Below are positions 1-9,025 of a DNA stretch of 64,000 nucleotides, piece after piece (within the stretch, counting starts at the first letter, position 1; every line of letters starts with the position of its first letter). The notes below the pieces were generated by a model, which saw nothing but the letters and a program-made list of their open reading frames with translations, searched no databases and was not told the DNA's origin. The stretch spans positions 295,307 to 359,306 of the forward strand of contig NZ_WIDQ01000005.1 in the NCBI RefSeq assembly GCF_009495745.1. Direction: 5' to 3'. This stretch comes from Niveispirillum sp. SYP-B3756 (lineage in GTDB: Bacteria > Pseudomonadota > Alphaproteobacteria > Azospirillales > Azospirillaceae). Both the position numbers and the translations under genes were made by a program.

Positions 1-295
1 GATGGAAGACCGTGCCACCCTGCGCATTTCCAGCCAGCATATCGCCAACTGGCTGCTGCACGGAGTCTGCGACCGGGAACAGGTGCTGGCAGTGATGCAA
101 CGCATGGCCGCCGTGGTGGACCGGCAGAATGCCGGCGACCCGGAATATCGCCCCATGGCCCCGGATTTCGCCGGCTCCATCGCCTTCCAGGCCGCCTGCG
201 ATCTGGTGTTCAAGGGCGTGGAGCAGCCCAACGGCTATACCGAACCGCTGCTGCACAAACACCGCCGTGCCCTGAAGGCACTGTTGACAGCATAA
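1..295 (+). CDS. glcB: Malate synthase G, C-terminal end (partial)
   Basis: The last ~97 residues of malate synthase G, which condenses glyoxylate and acetyl-CoA to malate in the glyoxylate shunt (cytosol). The stretch [17 protein letters not shown] and the later [33 protein letters not shown] and QPNGYTEP blocks are the standard C-terminal signature of the GlcB isoform; this region carries the catalytic Asp of the family (in the MED/AED block). The gene enters from the left edge, so its start and first ~620 residues are outside the window. It is convergent with the LysR gene and separated from it by a hairpin. The frame is clean to the stop. Confidence 0.93.
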   Translation, partial: MEDRATLRISSQHIANWLLHGVCDREQVLAVMQRMAAVVDRQNAGDPEYRPMAPDFAGSIAFQAACDLVFKGVEQPNGYTEPLLHKHRRALKALLTA

Positions 296-310
296 AGAAC
301 AGCGATGAAT

Positions 311-349
311 CGCCAGCGCTGTTCGGGACGCCCGCAAACAGCGCTGGCG
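311..349. terminator. 13-bp hairpin between convergent genes
   Basis: Perfect 13-bp inverted repeat (arms 311-323 and 337-349, arm CGCCAGCGCTGTT) with a 13-nt loop whose ends (CGGG/CCCG) can also pair. It lies 16 bp after the malate synthase stop and 50 bp from the LysR stop. It has no T-tract on the + strand, so it may be a weak bidirectional terminator or mRNA-stabilising hairpin. Confidence 0.5.
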
Positions 350-398
350 GCGGCTGGGCCTTAACAGGGTGCGGAAAAGCCATATCGCTGCAATCGCG

Positions 399-1586
399 TC
401 ATTTGCCGCCTTCGCCCGCCCCCTGCCGCAGCAACTCCATCAACGCCGCCTGCACCCGCGTCGGCTGCCAGCCTTTGCGCACGGTCAGGCCGATGGGGCG
501 TTCGGTGCCGGGCAGGGGCTGGGGCAGCACGGCCAGATATCCAGCCTCCACCTCCTGACGTACCTGGCTGGCAGACAGCAGGGCCGCCCGGTCGCTTTGC
601 ATCAGCAACCCGCGTGATGCGATCAGCGAACTGCATTCGATGATGTGGCGTGGCGGCTTCACCCCGGCAGCGGCGAAGAAGCCGGCGAAATGGGCGCGGG
701 CGGGTGTGCCGTCGCGCGGCGCGATCCAGTCCAGCGCCGCCAGGGCTGCCGCCGTCGGCTCCCCTTCCGCCAGGATCGGGTGACCCGCCCGCACCACGAT
801 GGAGAGCGGCTCCACGAACAGCACCTCCTGTTCGATATCCGGCGTGGGCGGTGGCAGGCGCAGCGCGCCGACAATCAGATCCAGCCCGCCATGCCGCAAT
901 TCATGCAACTGTTCGGCATAAGGCCCATCGATGATGCGCACCTGCGCTTCCGGATAGCGGGCCAGCAGCCCCGTTATCGCCTCGGGCAACAGGTGGGACC
1001 GGGCCAGCGGCAGGCAGCCGACCGAGACCCGCCCCGTCATCTGGCCCCGCCATTCGCGCAATTCCTCCAGCCCCTGGCGGATTTCCGCCAGGGCCAGCGC
1101 CGCCAGCCGGGCCAGCCCGCGCGCCTCCCGCGTGGGTTCCAGCCCCTGGGGGGTACGGGCCAGCAGGGGCCGGCCGCACAGGCTTTCCAGATCGCGCATG
1201 GCCCGGTTGACGCTGGGCTGTGACACGCCCAGCTTTGCGGCGGCCAGGGTGAAGCTGCCCGCCTCCACCGCCGCTACCAGGGTGCGCAATTGCACACTGG
1301 TCACCCGGCCCCCCAGCCCCGGCACCCCCAGTTCGCGTTCCGCCAGATGCAACTGATCAAACGCGCGCCCAATGCGCTGGGCAAAGCGGCGACCGGGTTC
1401 GGTCGGCTCCATCCCCGTGCCGGTGCGGGTGAACAGCACCTCTCCCACCGCTGCTTCCAGCTTGGCCACTGTTTGCGTCACCGCCGGTTGGGAGATGTGG
1501 GCCGCGTCCGCCGCCGCCACCGTGCTGCGGGTGCGAACAACCTCCGCAATAACCTGCAATGCCCGCAGTTTCGGGATTTCCTGCAC
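399..1586 (-). CDS. LysR-type regulator with two tandem HTH domains
   Basis: Probable regulator of the divergent protocatechuate operon. Length 395 aa, about 90 residues longer than a normal LysR (~300). The extra length is a duplicated DNA-binding domain: HTH 1 at about residues 6-64 ([32 protein letters not shown] region) and HTH 2 at about 96-155 ([32 protein letters not shown] region), followed by one LysR substrate-binding domain (about 185-390). Both HTH copies keep the A-x(n)-SQPAV/SQPSV recognition helix. Start is GTG at 1586 with an AAGGA ribosome binding site 8 bp before it. The effector is probably a protocatechuate pathway intermediate; that is inference from position. Confidence 0.9.
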   Translation of the reverse strand: MQEIPKLRALQVIAEVVRTRSTVAAADAAHISQPAVTQTVAKLEAAVGEVLFTRTGTGMEPTEPGRRFAQRIGRAFDQLHLAERELGVPGLGGRVTSVQLRTLVAAVEAGSFTLAAAKLGVSQPSVNRAMRDLESLCGRPLLARTPQGLEPTREARGLARLAALALAEIRQGLEELREWRGQMTGRVSVGCLPLARSHLLPEAITGLLARYPEAQVRIIDGPYAEQLHELRHGGLDLIVGALRLPPPTPDIEQEVLFVEPLSIVVRAGHPILAEGEPTAAALAALDWIAPRDGTPARAHFAGFFAAAGVKPPRHIIECSSLIASRGLLMQSDRAALLSASQVRQEVEAGYLAVLPQPLPGTERPIGLTVRKGWQPTRVQAALMELLRQGAGEGGK

Positions 1587-1740
1587 CGCAGCAATCCTTA
1601 TGATCCAGAATGGTCTAACAAAATATTATAGCATGATCGGCGTTTTGAAGTGGAGCATCTTGGCGGGGCGGGTCCATAGTCCCACCCAAGATCAAGCGCG
1701 GAGGAGCAATCCGCGCACCCGTTTTGGAGGATGTTTGGCC
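1587..1740. promoter_or_regulatory. Divergent lysR / ligK regulatory region
   Basis: The 154-bp gap between the divergent LysR gene and the lig operon must hold both promoters. It contains an AT-rich patch (about 1618-1632, with TATTAT) and a dyad, ATCTTGG (1657-1663) and CCAAGAT (1686-1692), with further partial GGGCGGG/CCCACCC pairing inside it. The dyad is a candidate operator or leader hairpin. A GGAGG ribosome binding site (1726-1730) serves ligK. No -35/-10 pair could be assigned with confidence. Confidence 0.45.
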
Positions 1741-2430
1741 ATGCCTGTGGTCGTCACCAATATCAAGCGCCCCGATTCCGCCCTGGTGGATGAATTTGCC
1801 CGCTATGGCGTCGCCACCGTGCATGAGGCGCAGGGCCGCAAGGGTCTGCTGGCCAGCTATATGCGCCCGATCTACCGCCCGGCGCATATTGCCGGCACCG
1901 CCGTCACCTGCACCGTGGCGCCGGGCGATAACTGGACCATCCATGTGGCCGTCGAACAGTGCCAGCCGGGCGACATTCTGGTGGTGAAGCCGACCAGCCC
2001 CTGCGAGGATGGTTATTTCGGTGATCTGCTGGCCGAATCCCTGATGTCGCGCGGCGTGCGCGGCCTGATCATTGAAGCCGGCGTGCGCGATATCGCCACG
2101 CTGACCGAAATGGGTTTCCCCGTCTGGTCCAAGGCGGTCTTCGCCCAGGGCACGGTTAAGGAGACGCTGGGCGATGTGAACCTGCCCGTCACCTGCGCCG
2201 GGGCCGCCATCAATCCCGGCGATATCATCGTTGCCGATGATGATGGTGTGGTTGTCGTCGCCCGTAAGGAAGCGGCCAGCGTGCTGGAAAGCGCCAAGGC
2301 GCGTGAGATCAAGGAAGAAAAGAACCGCGCCCAGTTCAAGCAGGGCGTGCTGGGCCTGGACCTCTACAAGATGCGCGACCGGCTGCGCGAAAAGGGCCTG
2401 ACCTATATTGAGGCCGCTGACCAGGAGTAA
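1741..2430 (+). CDS. ligK: 4-carboxy-4-hydroxy-2-oxoadipate aldolase
   Basis: Last step of the protocatechuate 4,5-cleavage and gallate pathways: cleaves 4-carboxy-4-hydroxy-2-oxoadipate to pyruvate and oxaloacetate, and usually also decarboxylates oxaloacetate (class II, divalent metal). 229 aa, the usual length for the LigK/GalC/ProA family (RraA-like fold). Visible family features: GDILVVKP followed by [11 protein letters not shown], then [11 protein letters not shown] (the Arg and Asp of the active site) and [17 protein letters not shown] 1741 was chosen because GGAGG lies 10 bp upstream; the frame is open further upstream but into the LysR gene. First gene of the lig operon, 6 bp before ligU. 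Confidence 0.93.
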   Translation: MPVVVTNIKRPDSALVDEFARYGVATVHEAQGRKGLLASYMRPIYRPAHIAGTAVTCTVAPGDNWTIHVAVEQCQPGDILVVKPTSPCEDGYFGDLLAESLMSRGVRGLIIEAGVRDIATLTEMGFPVWSKAVFAQGTVKETLGDVNLPVTCAGAAINPGDIIVADDDGVVVVARKEAASVLESAKAREIKEEKNRAQFKQGVLGLDLYKMRDRLREKGLTYIEAADQE

Positions 2431-2436
2431 GCCGCC

Positions 2437-3522
2437 ATGCTGAAACCCATCCCCTGCACGGTGATGCGCGGCGGCACCTCCAAGGGTCTGTATTTCCAGG
2501 TCCATCACCTGCCCGCCGACCGCGCCGCGCGCGATGCCGTGCTGCTGGCCGCCATGGGGTCGCCCGATGCCCGCCAGATCGACGGCATGGGCGGCGCGCA
2601 TCCGCTGACCAGCAAGGTGGCGGTGATCGGCCCGTCCAGCCGCGATGATGCCGATGTCGATTACCTGTTCTTGCAGGTGGTGGTGGACAAGGCAGAGGTC
2701 AGCGACAGCCAGAATTGCGGGAATATTCTGGCTGGCGTGGGGCCGTTTGCCATTGAAAATGGCCTGGTGCCGGTGGCCGGCCCCGTCACCTCTGTGCGCA
2801 TCCATATGGTGAATACCGGGGCGCTGGCCGTGGCCCATGTGCCCACGCCCGGCGGGCTGGTGGAATATGAAGGGGATGCCCGCATCGACGGGGTGCCCGG
2901 CACCGCCGCCGCCATCCCCATCGATTTCCTGGATGTCGCCGGTTCAAGCTGCGGTGCCCTGCTGCCCACCGGCAATGCGGTGGATGAGGTGGCGGGCGTG
3001 CGCGTCACCTGCATCGATAACGGGATGCCCGTCGTCATTCTGAACGCCGCCGATTTCGGCGTGAAAGGTGATGAAGCGCCGGAGGCTTTGGAGGCCGATG
3101 CCGCCCTGAAAGCCAGGGTGGAGGCGATCCGCCTGGAACTGGGCCCCCGGATGAATCTGGGCGATGTGGCGAAGAAGACCGTACCGAAAATGACGCTGGT
3201 GTCCCCTCCCGCCCATGGCGGGGCGGTCGGCACCCGCAGCTTCATCCCCCATCGGGTGCATGAGGCGATTGGCGTGCTGGGGGCCGTCAGTGTTGCCACC
3301 GCCTGCGTGCTGCCCGGTTCAGTGGCGGCGCAGGTGGCGGGGCTGGACGGGGCCACCGGCCCGCAGCGGTTGGAAGTGGAACACCCGACCGGGTTTTTCA
3401 CCGTGGATATGGATGTCGCCGCCGATGGGGCCGGCATCAAGGTCAACCGTTCCGCCCTACTGCGCACGGCGCGTAAGCTGATGCGGGGTGAGGTTTATGT
3501 TCCCGGCCATCTGTTGGGGTGA
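2437..3522 (+). CDS. ligU: 4-oxalomesaconate tautomerase (PrpF family)
   Basis: Isomerises the keto form of 4-oxalomesaconate within the protocatechuate 4,5-cleavage pathway (LigU in sphingomonads, GalD in gallate pathways). 361 aa, a PrpF-family protein with the diaminopimelate-epimerase-like fold. Motifs seen: IPCTVMRGGTSKGLYF at the N-terminus (the RGGTSKG signature), DGMGGAHPLTSKVAV, and SQNCGNILAGVGPFAIENGL with the conserved NCGN. C-terminal EHPTGFF is also typical. It sits between ligK and the dehydrogenase-like gene, ten bp from the latter, so it is clearly in the same transcript. PrpF homologues also act on methylaconitate, but the neighbours decide the assignment. Confidence 0.92.
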   Translation: MLKPIPCTVMRGGTSKGLYFQVHHLPADRAARDAVLLAAMGSPDARQIDGMGGAHPLTSKVAVIGPSSRDDADVDYLFLQVVVDKAEVSDSQNCGNILAGVGPFAIENGLVPVAGPVTSVRIHMVNTGALAVAHVPTPGGLVEYEGDARIDGVPGTAAAIPIDFLDVAGSSCGALLPTGNAVDEVAGVRVTCIDNGMPVVILNAADFGVKGDEAPEALEADAALKARVEAIRLELGPRMNLGDVAKKTVPKMTLVSPPAHGGAVGTRSFIPHRVHEAIGVLGAVSVATACVLPGSVAAQVAGLDGATGPQRLEVEHPTGFFTVDMDVAADGAGIKVNRSALLRTARKLMRGEVYVPGHLLG

Positions 3523-3531
3523 GGTCACAGC

Positions 3532-4410
3532 ATGTCCTTCAAATCAATCGCCCTGATCGGATTGGGAGAAGTCGGTACCATCCTGGCCGACGATCTGTCT
3601 CAGCGCGGCTTCACCCTGTCAGCCTGGGATGTGCGCTTTGCCGATCCTGCCTCGCCACCATCGCAGGCTGCCGCTTCCCGGCCCTTCCTGCGCCGGGGCA
3701 ACAGTGCGGCCGATGCGGTGGCCGGGGCCGATCTGGTGATCAGCGCCGTCACCGCCGCTCGCACTATTGATGCGGCCAAGGCAGCGGCGGCGGGTATGGC
3801 GGCCGGGGCCGTGTTCGTAGATTTCAATTCCGCCTCCCCCGGTGCCAAGGGCGAGGCGGCGGCGGCGGTGAACGGGGTCGGTGCCCGCTATGTCGAAGCC
3901 GCCGTGATGTCGCCGGTACCACCCAAGCGGCTGGGCACCCCCATCCTGCTGGGTGGCCCCCATGCCGATGGCTTGCTGGCGGCATTGCGGGATATTGGCC
4001 TGTCCAACCTCTCCGTCTTCTCCGCTGAATATGGCAAGGCCTCTGCGGCCAAGATGTGCCGGTCAGTGATGGTGAAGGGGATTGAGGCGCTGTTGAGCGA
4101 AAGCCTGCTGGCCGCCCGGCATTATGGGGTGGACGACACGGTGCTGACCTCCCTGAACGATCTGTTCCCCGGGCCGGACTGGCACAAGCTGTCACGCTAC
4201 ATGATTTCCCGCACCATGGAACATGGCAACCGCCGGGCAGAGGAAATGCGCGAGGTGGCCCGCACGGTGGAAGAGGCCGGCCTGTCCCCCTGGATGAGCT
4301 TGGCCACCGTGGAGCGCCAGGAATGGGCCCCGCCGCTCTCCAGCGCGCTGGACCAGGAAGAGATCACCGCCATGCTGGACGCGATGCGCGTTCAATTTGC
4401 TGCCAAATAA
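3532..4410 (+). CDS. NAD(P)-dependent oxidoreductase, 6-PGDH-like with DUF1932
   Basis: 292 aa. The N-terminus carries a Rossmann dinucleotide-binding loop, IALIGLGEVGTILADDL (GxGxxG at residues 9-14), as in beta-hydroxyacid dehydrogenases. The second half, from about residue 190 (KMCRSVMVKGIEALLSESL, then DWHKLSRYMISRTMEHGNRRAEEM), matches the all-alpha DUF1932 domain. The conserved Lys of the dehydrogenase family fits K in AKMCRS. None of the known lig steps needs this enzyme, so its substrate is unknown. Position between ligU and ligJ (12 bp upstream of ligJ) implies a side reaction on a pathway intermediate. Start ATG 3532 is the first with a plausible GAGGTCA-type site. Confidence 0.75.
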   Translation: MSFKSIALIGLGEVGTILADDLSQRGFTLSAWDVRFADPASPPSQAAASRPFLRRGNSAADAVAGADLVISAVTAARTIDAAKAAAAGMAAGAVFVDFNSASPGAKGEAAAAVNGVGARYVEAAVMSPVPPKRLGTPILLGGPHADGLLAALRDIGLSNLSVFSAEYGKASAAKMCRSVMVKGIEALLSESLLAARHYGVDDTVLTSLNDLFPGPDWHKLSRYMISRTMEHGNRRAEEMREVARTVEEAGLSPWMSLATVERQEWAPPLSSALDQEEITAMLDAMRVQFAAK

Positions 4411-4422
4411 GGAAAAGCAATA

Positions 4423-5463
4423 ATGCTGATCATCGATTGCCACGGCCATTACACCACGGCACCCGCCAAGCATCAGACTTTCCGCGACGCGCAGATCGCC
4501 CGCATCAAGAACCCCGCCCTGCCGGAACCGACGCGTCCCGACATCAGCGATGATGAAATCCGGGAGACGATTGAGACCAACCAGTTGAAATTGCTGCGCG
4601 AACGCGGCGCGGACATGACCATCTTCTCCCCCCGTGCCTCCACCATGGCGCATCATGTCGGGGATGAAGCCGTCAGCCGCGCCTGGACAGAAGCCTGCAA
4701 TGACCTGATCAAGCGGGTGGTTGATCTCTATCCGGAAAATTTCATCGGCGTCTGTCAGTTGCCGCAATCGCCGGGCGTGCCCATCGCCAATTCGGTAGCG
4801 GAGCTGGAGCGCTGCGTGACCGAACTGGGCTTTGTCGGCTGCAACCTGAACCCGGACCCGTCCGGCGGCCACTGGACCGCCCCGCCGCTGACCGACAAGC
4901 ACTGGTACCCGTTCTATGAGAAAATGGTGGAACTGGATGTTCCGGCCATGATCCATGTGTCGGGTTCCTGCAATGCCTGCTTCCATGCCACGGGCGCGCA
5001 TTACATCAATGCCGACACCACCGCCTTCATGCAGTTCATCGAAGGCGACCTGTTCCGCGATTTCCCCGATCTGCGCTTCATCATCCCGCATGGCGGCGGG
5101 GCTGTGCCCTATCACTGGGGCCGCTATCGCGGGCTGGCCGACATGCTGAAGCGGCCGCCGCTGCCCGAGCATGTGATGAAGAATGTCTATTTCGACACCT
5201 GCGTCTATCACCAGCCGGGCATCGACCTGCTGTTCAAGGTGATTGACATCAAGAACATCCTGTTCGGGTCGGAAATGGTGGGGGCCGTGCGCGGCATCGA
5301 CCCGGAAACCGGCAATTATTTCGACGATACCAAGCGCTATCTGGACAGCTTGGCCCTATCGGATGATGACCGCTACCGCGTGTTTGAGGGCAATGCCCGC
5401 CGCGTCTATCCCCGTCTGGACGCCGCCTTGAGGGCGCGCGGCAATGCCGGAAGGGACCTGTAA
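4423..5463 (+). CDS. ligJ: 4-oxalomesaconate hydratase
   Basis: Hydrates 4-oxalomesaconate to 4-carboxy-4-hydroxy-2-oxoadipate, the substrate of LigK. 346 aa, amidohydrolase-superfamily fold, the usual LigJ length. N-terminal metal motif DCHGHYT (residues 5-11) and later HVSGSCN, IPHGGGAVPYHWGRYRG and a C-terminal LFGSEMVGAVRGIDP block are typical of the LigJ group and place it with ACMSD-like hydratases/decarboxylases. Weak AAGGAAAA site before ATG 4423. Its stop is 1 bp before the ligI start codon, suggesting coupled translation. Confidence 0.93.
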   Translation: MLIIDCHGHYTTAPAKHQTFRDAQIARIKNPALPEPTRPDISDDEIRETIETNQLKLLRERGADMTIFSPRASTMAHHVGDEAVSRAWTEACNDLIKRVVDLYPENFIGVCQLPQSPGVPIANSVAELERCVTELGFVGCNLNPDPSGGHWTAPPLTDKHWYPFYEKMVELDVPAMIHVSGSCNACFHATGAHYINADTTAFMQFIEGDLFRDFPDLRFIIPHGGGAVPYHWGRYRGLADMLKRPPLPEHVMKNVYFDTCVYHQPGIDLLFKVIDIKNILFGSEMVGAVRGIDPETGNYFDDTKRYLDSLALSDDDRYRVFEGNARRVYPRLDAALRARGNAGRDL

Positions 5464-5464
5464 T

Positions 5465-6373
5465 ATGGCTGACAAACCCGCCTTCCAGATGGATGCCGAC
5501 TGGCTGCCCTTCCATCCCAACCCGTCCAAGCCCGCCTATGTGCCCCCGCCGGGGGCCGTTGATGCGCATTGCCATGTGTTCGGGCCGGGGGATGTGTTCC
5601 CCTATGCGCCGGAACGCAAATACACCCCCTGCGACGCGCCCAAGGAGAAACTGTGGGCCCTGCGCGATTATCTGGGCTTCAGCCGCAATGTCATCGTGCA
5701 GGCCACCTGCCACGGGGCCGATAACCGCGCTCTGGTGGATGCCTTGCAGGCCTCCGGCGGGCGCGCGCGCGGTGTTGCCACCGTGCGCCGCAGCGTGACG
5801 GATGAAGAGCTGCAGGCGCTGGATGCCGCCGGCGTGCGCGGCGTGCGTTTCAACTTCGTCAAGCGGCTGGTGGATGCCCTGCCCCGCGATGAACTGCTGG
5901 AAATCGCCCAGCGGATCGCGCCGCTGGGCTGGCATATCGTGATCTATTTCGAGGCGCAGGAACTGCCCGAACTCTATGATTTCTTCACCAGCCTGCCCAC
6001 GGTCGTGGTGGTGGATCATATGGGCCGCCCGGATGTGACCAAACCGGTGGACGGACCGGAATTCGCCCTGTTCACGAAATTGATGCGCGAACACACCAAT
6101 TTCTGGTCCAAGGTAAGCTGCCCCGAACGCCTGTCCAAACTCGGCCCCCCCGCCTATGGCGACGTGGTGCCGTTCGCCCGGCATATTGTGGAAAGCTTCC
6201 CCGACCGGGTGCTGTGGGGCACGGATTGGCCGCACCCCAACATGAAATCCCACATGCCCGATGACGGGCATCTGGTCGATGTGATCCCGCGGATCGCCCC
6301 GACCGCAGCACTGCAGCAGAAGCTGCTGGTGGATAACCCCCTGCGTCTCTATTGGCCGGAAGAGGTGCGTTGA
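5465..6373 (+). CDS. ligI: 2-pyrone-4,6-dicarboxylate hydrolase
   Basis: Hydrolyses the lactone 2-pyrone-4,6-dicarboxylate to 4-oxalomesaconate; an amidohydrolase that works without a metal. 302 aa, matching LigI. Features: VDAHCHVFGPG near residue 33-41, RNVIVQATCHGADNRALVDAL, RGVRFNFVKRLVD, VVVDHMGRPD and the C-terminal RVLWGTDWPHPN with the catalytic Asp. ATG 5465 was chosen over an earlier in-frame start at 5444, which lies inside ligJ. The stop (TGA, 6371-6373) overlaps the ligA ATG by one base. Confidence 0.93.
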   Translation: MADKPAFQMDADWLPFHPNPSKPAYVPPPGAVDAHCHVFGPGDVFPYAPERKYTPCDAPKEKLWALRDYLGFSRNVIVQATCHGADNRALVDALQASGGRARGVATVRRSVTDEELQALDAAGVRGVRFNFVKRLVDALPRDELLEIAQRIAPLGWHIVIYFEAQELPELYDFFTSLPTVVVVDHMGRPDVTKPVDGPEFALFTKLMREHTNFWSKVSCPERLSKLGPPAYGDVVPFARHIVESFPDRVLWGTDWPHPNMKSHMPDDGHLVDVIPRIAPTAALQQKLLVDNPLRLYWPEEVR

Positions 6374-6759
6374 TGTCCGAAGATACGTCTTACCGAAACA
6401 TTCCAGGCACCATCATCTTCGATGCGGAGATGTCGCGCCGGGGTTATCACCTGAACCAGTTCTGCATGTCGCTGATGAAGGCCGAGAACCGTGACCGGTT
6501 CCGCGCCGATGAGCGTGCCTATCTGGACGAATGGAAAATGACGGAGGACCAGAAGCTGGGCGTTCTGGCACGCGATTATAATCGCCTGCTGTCGCTGGGC
6601 GGCAACGTCTATTTCCTGGCGAAGATTTTCGCCACCGATGGCAAGAGCTTCCAGTCCGCCGCCGCCACGATGACCGGCATGAGCCAGGAAGAATATGCCG
6701 CCATGATGCTGTCAGGCGGACGCCGCCCGGATGGCAGCAACGGCAACAAGGTCGTCTGA
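6373..6759 (+). CDS. ligA: Protocatechuate 4,5-dioxygenase, alpha subunit
   Basis: Small subunit of the extradiol dioxygenase that opens protocatechuate between C4 and C5. 128 aa; LigA-type helical protein closing the active site of LigB. Seen: IPGTIIFDAEMSRRGYHLNQFCMSLMK, DRFRADERAYLDEW, and a C-terminal MTGMSQEEYAAMMLSGGR. Starts at ATG 6373, overlapping the ligI stop. Followed after 21 bp by ligB, with GGGGAGGAAACGGAA as a strong ribosome binding site for the latter. Confidence 0.94.
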   Translation: MSEDTSYRNIPGTIIFDAEMSRRGYHLNQFCMSLMKAENRDRFRADERAYLDEWKMTEDQKLGVLARDYNRLLSLGGNVYFLAKIFATDGKSFQSAAATMTGMSQEEYAAMMLSGGRRPDGSNGNKVV

Positions 6760-6762
6760 TAA

Positions 6763-7623
<861 letters not shown>

Positions 7624-7695
7624 GCCATCGCCGTTCCCGTAGAAGCATATAGGCGCTGATCTCGGCGGTATGTGGCACGCCCTGCCGCTTCACAG

Positions 7696-7779
7696 CCGTC
7701 ACCCCGGCGAAGGCCGGGGTCCAGTTCGTAGGGCAAAGTGCTTGCGGCCCCTGGACCCCGGCCTTCGCCGGGGTGACGG
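7696..7779. repeat. REP-like element: perfect 29-bp inverted repeat
   Basis: Two perfect 29-bp inverted arms (7696-7724 and 7751-7779) flank a 26-bp spacer. Each arm is itself nearly palindromic around CCCCGGCGAAGGCCGGGG. Short GC-rich palindromes with this core are dispersed in many alphaproteobacterial chromosomes. It fills most of the gap between ligB and ligC and would fold into a very stable hairpin in the operon mRNA, so it may attenuate or stabilise the ligA-ligB part. The remainder of the gap (7624-7695, 7780-7901) has no gene I can support. Confidence 0.85.
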
Positions 7780-7901
7780 TGGGGAGAGTGTGAAACGCAC
7801 AGCATTATCCTGCAATCGGTCCGCATGTGCCTTCACGAAAGCGATGACAGCTCCGGGCTCCTCCCCCCAACACCATTCCCATCCATCAGAGAGTACAAGC
7901 C

Positions 7902-8846
7902 ATGAAGATCATCCTCGCCGGCGCTGGCGCCTTTGGTCAGAAGCATCTGGATGCCCTGAAGCTGATCGACGGGGTGGAAGTTGTTTCCCTGGTCGGTCGC
8001 CGCCTGGACCAGACGAAGGAGACCGCCGACAAGTACGGCGTGCCCCATGTAACCACCGAACTGGCGGAAGCCCTGGCCCAGCCGGGCGTGGATGCCGCCA
8101 TCCTCTGCACCCCCACCCAGTTGCACGCGTCCCAGGCCATTGAATGCATGAAGGCCGGCAAGCATGTGCAGGTGGAAATCCCGCTCGCCGACAGTCTGGC
8201 CGACGCCCAGGCCGTGGCGGCGGTGCAGAAGGAAACCGGCAAGGTCTGCATGGTCGGCCATACCCGCCGCTTCAACCCGTCGCACCAGTTCGTGCACAAG
8301 CGCATCGTGGCCGGGGAAGCCAAGGTTCTGCAGATGGATGTGCAGACCTATTTCTTCCGTCGCACCAATATGAATGCACTTGGCCAGCCGCGTTCCTGGA
8401 CCGACCATCTGCTGTGGCACCACGCCGCCCACACGGTGGATCTGTTCCAGTATCAGACGGGGGAAAAGGTGGTGAAGGCCCATGCCGTGCAGGGGCCGAT
8501 TCACCCGGAATTGGGCATCGCCATGGATATGTCGATCCAGTTGAAGACGGCAGGCGGGGCCATCTGCACCCTGTCGCTGTCCTTCAACAATGAAGGGCCG
8601 CTGGGCACCTTCTTCCGCTATATCTGCGACAATGGCACCTACATTGCCCGTTACGATGATCTGATCACCGGCAAGGATGAGAAGATCGACGTGTCCAAGG
8701 TGGACGTTTCCATGAACGGGATCGAGCTGCAGGACCGCGAATTCGTCGCCGCCATCCGGGAAGGCCGCGAACCCAATGCCAGCGTGCATCAGGTTCTGCC
8801 CTGCTATGAGGTGTTGCACATGCTGGAACAGTCGCTGAACGGCTGA
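7902..8846 (+). CDS. ligC: 4-carboxy-2-hydroxymuconate-6-semialdehyde dehydrogenase
   Basis: Oxidises the ring-cleavage product (as its cyclic hemiacetal) to 2-pyrone-4,6-dicarboxylate with NADP+. 314 aa, Gfo/Idh/MocA fold and the normal LigC length. Rossmann loop IILAGAGAFGQKHLDAL at residues 3-19; HVQVEIPLADSLADAQ in place of the usual E-K-P motif, as is typical for LigC; then VGHTRRFNPSH and DHLLWHHAAHTVDLFQ in the substrate domain. Although 278 bp downstream of ligB, it is the pathway step needed between LigAB and LigI, and is followed by a terminator, so it is best read as the last gene of the operon. Confidence 0.93.
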   Translation: MKIILAGAGAFGQKHLDALKLIDGVEVVSLVGRRLDQTKETADKYGVPHVTTELAEALAQPGVDAAILCTPTQLHASQAIECMKAGKHVQVEIPLADSLADAQAVAAVQKETGKVCMVGHTRRFNPSHQFVHKRIVAGEAKVLQMDVQTYFFRRTNMNALGQPRSWTDHLLWHHAAHTVDLFQYQTGEKVVKAHAVQGPIHPELGIAMDMSIQLKTAGGAICTLSLSFNNEGPLGTFFRYICDNGTYIARYDDLITGKDEKIDVSKVDVSMNGIELQDREFVAAIREGREPNASVHQVLPCYEVLHMLEQSLNG

Positions 8847-8869
8847 TTTGATTGCTGTTCTGATCGGGT

Positions 8870-8897
8870 AAGGGGTGGCACCATGGCCACCCCTTTT
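8870..8897 (+). terminator. Rho-independent terminator of the lig operon
   Basis: 10-bp stem AAGGGGTGGC (8870-8879) / GCCACCCCTT (8886-8895), 6-nt loop, and a short TTTT ending at 8897. It lies 24 bp after the ligC stop. Confidence 0.8.
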
Positions 8898-9025
8898 GCG
8901 TTGGCGGGTGATTGAACAAGCACCCACACGCGCCAAATAAGGTTATCCATGCTGCGATGGGTTGAACCTTTGCCGATTTCCGGCTAGGTCAGATATCGTA
9001 CAGGTCTTCAAACCAGGAGCGTGCC

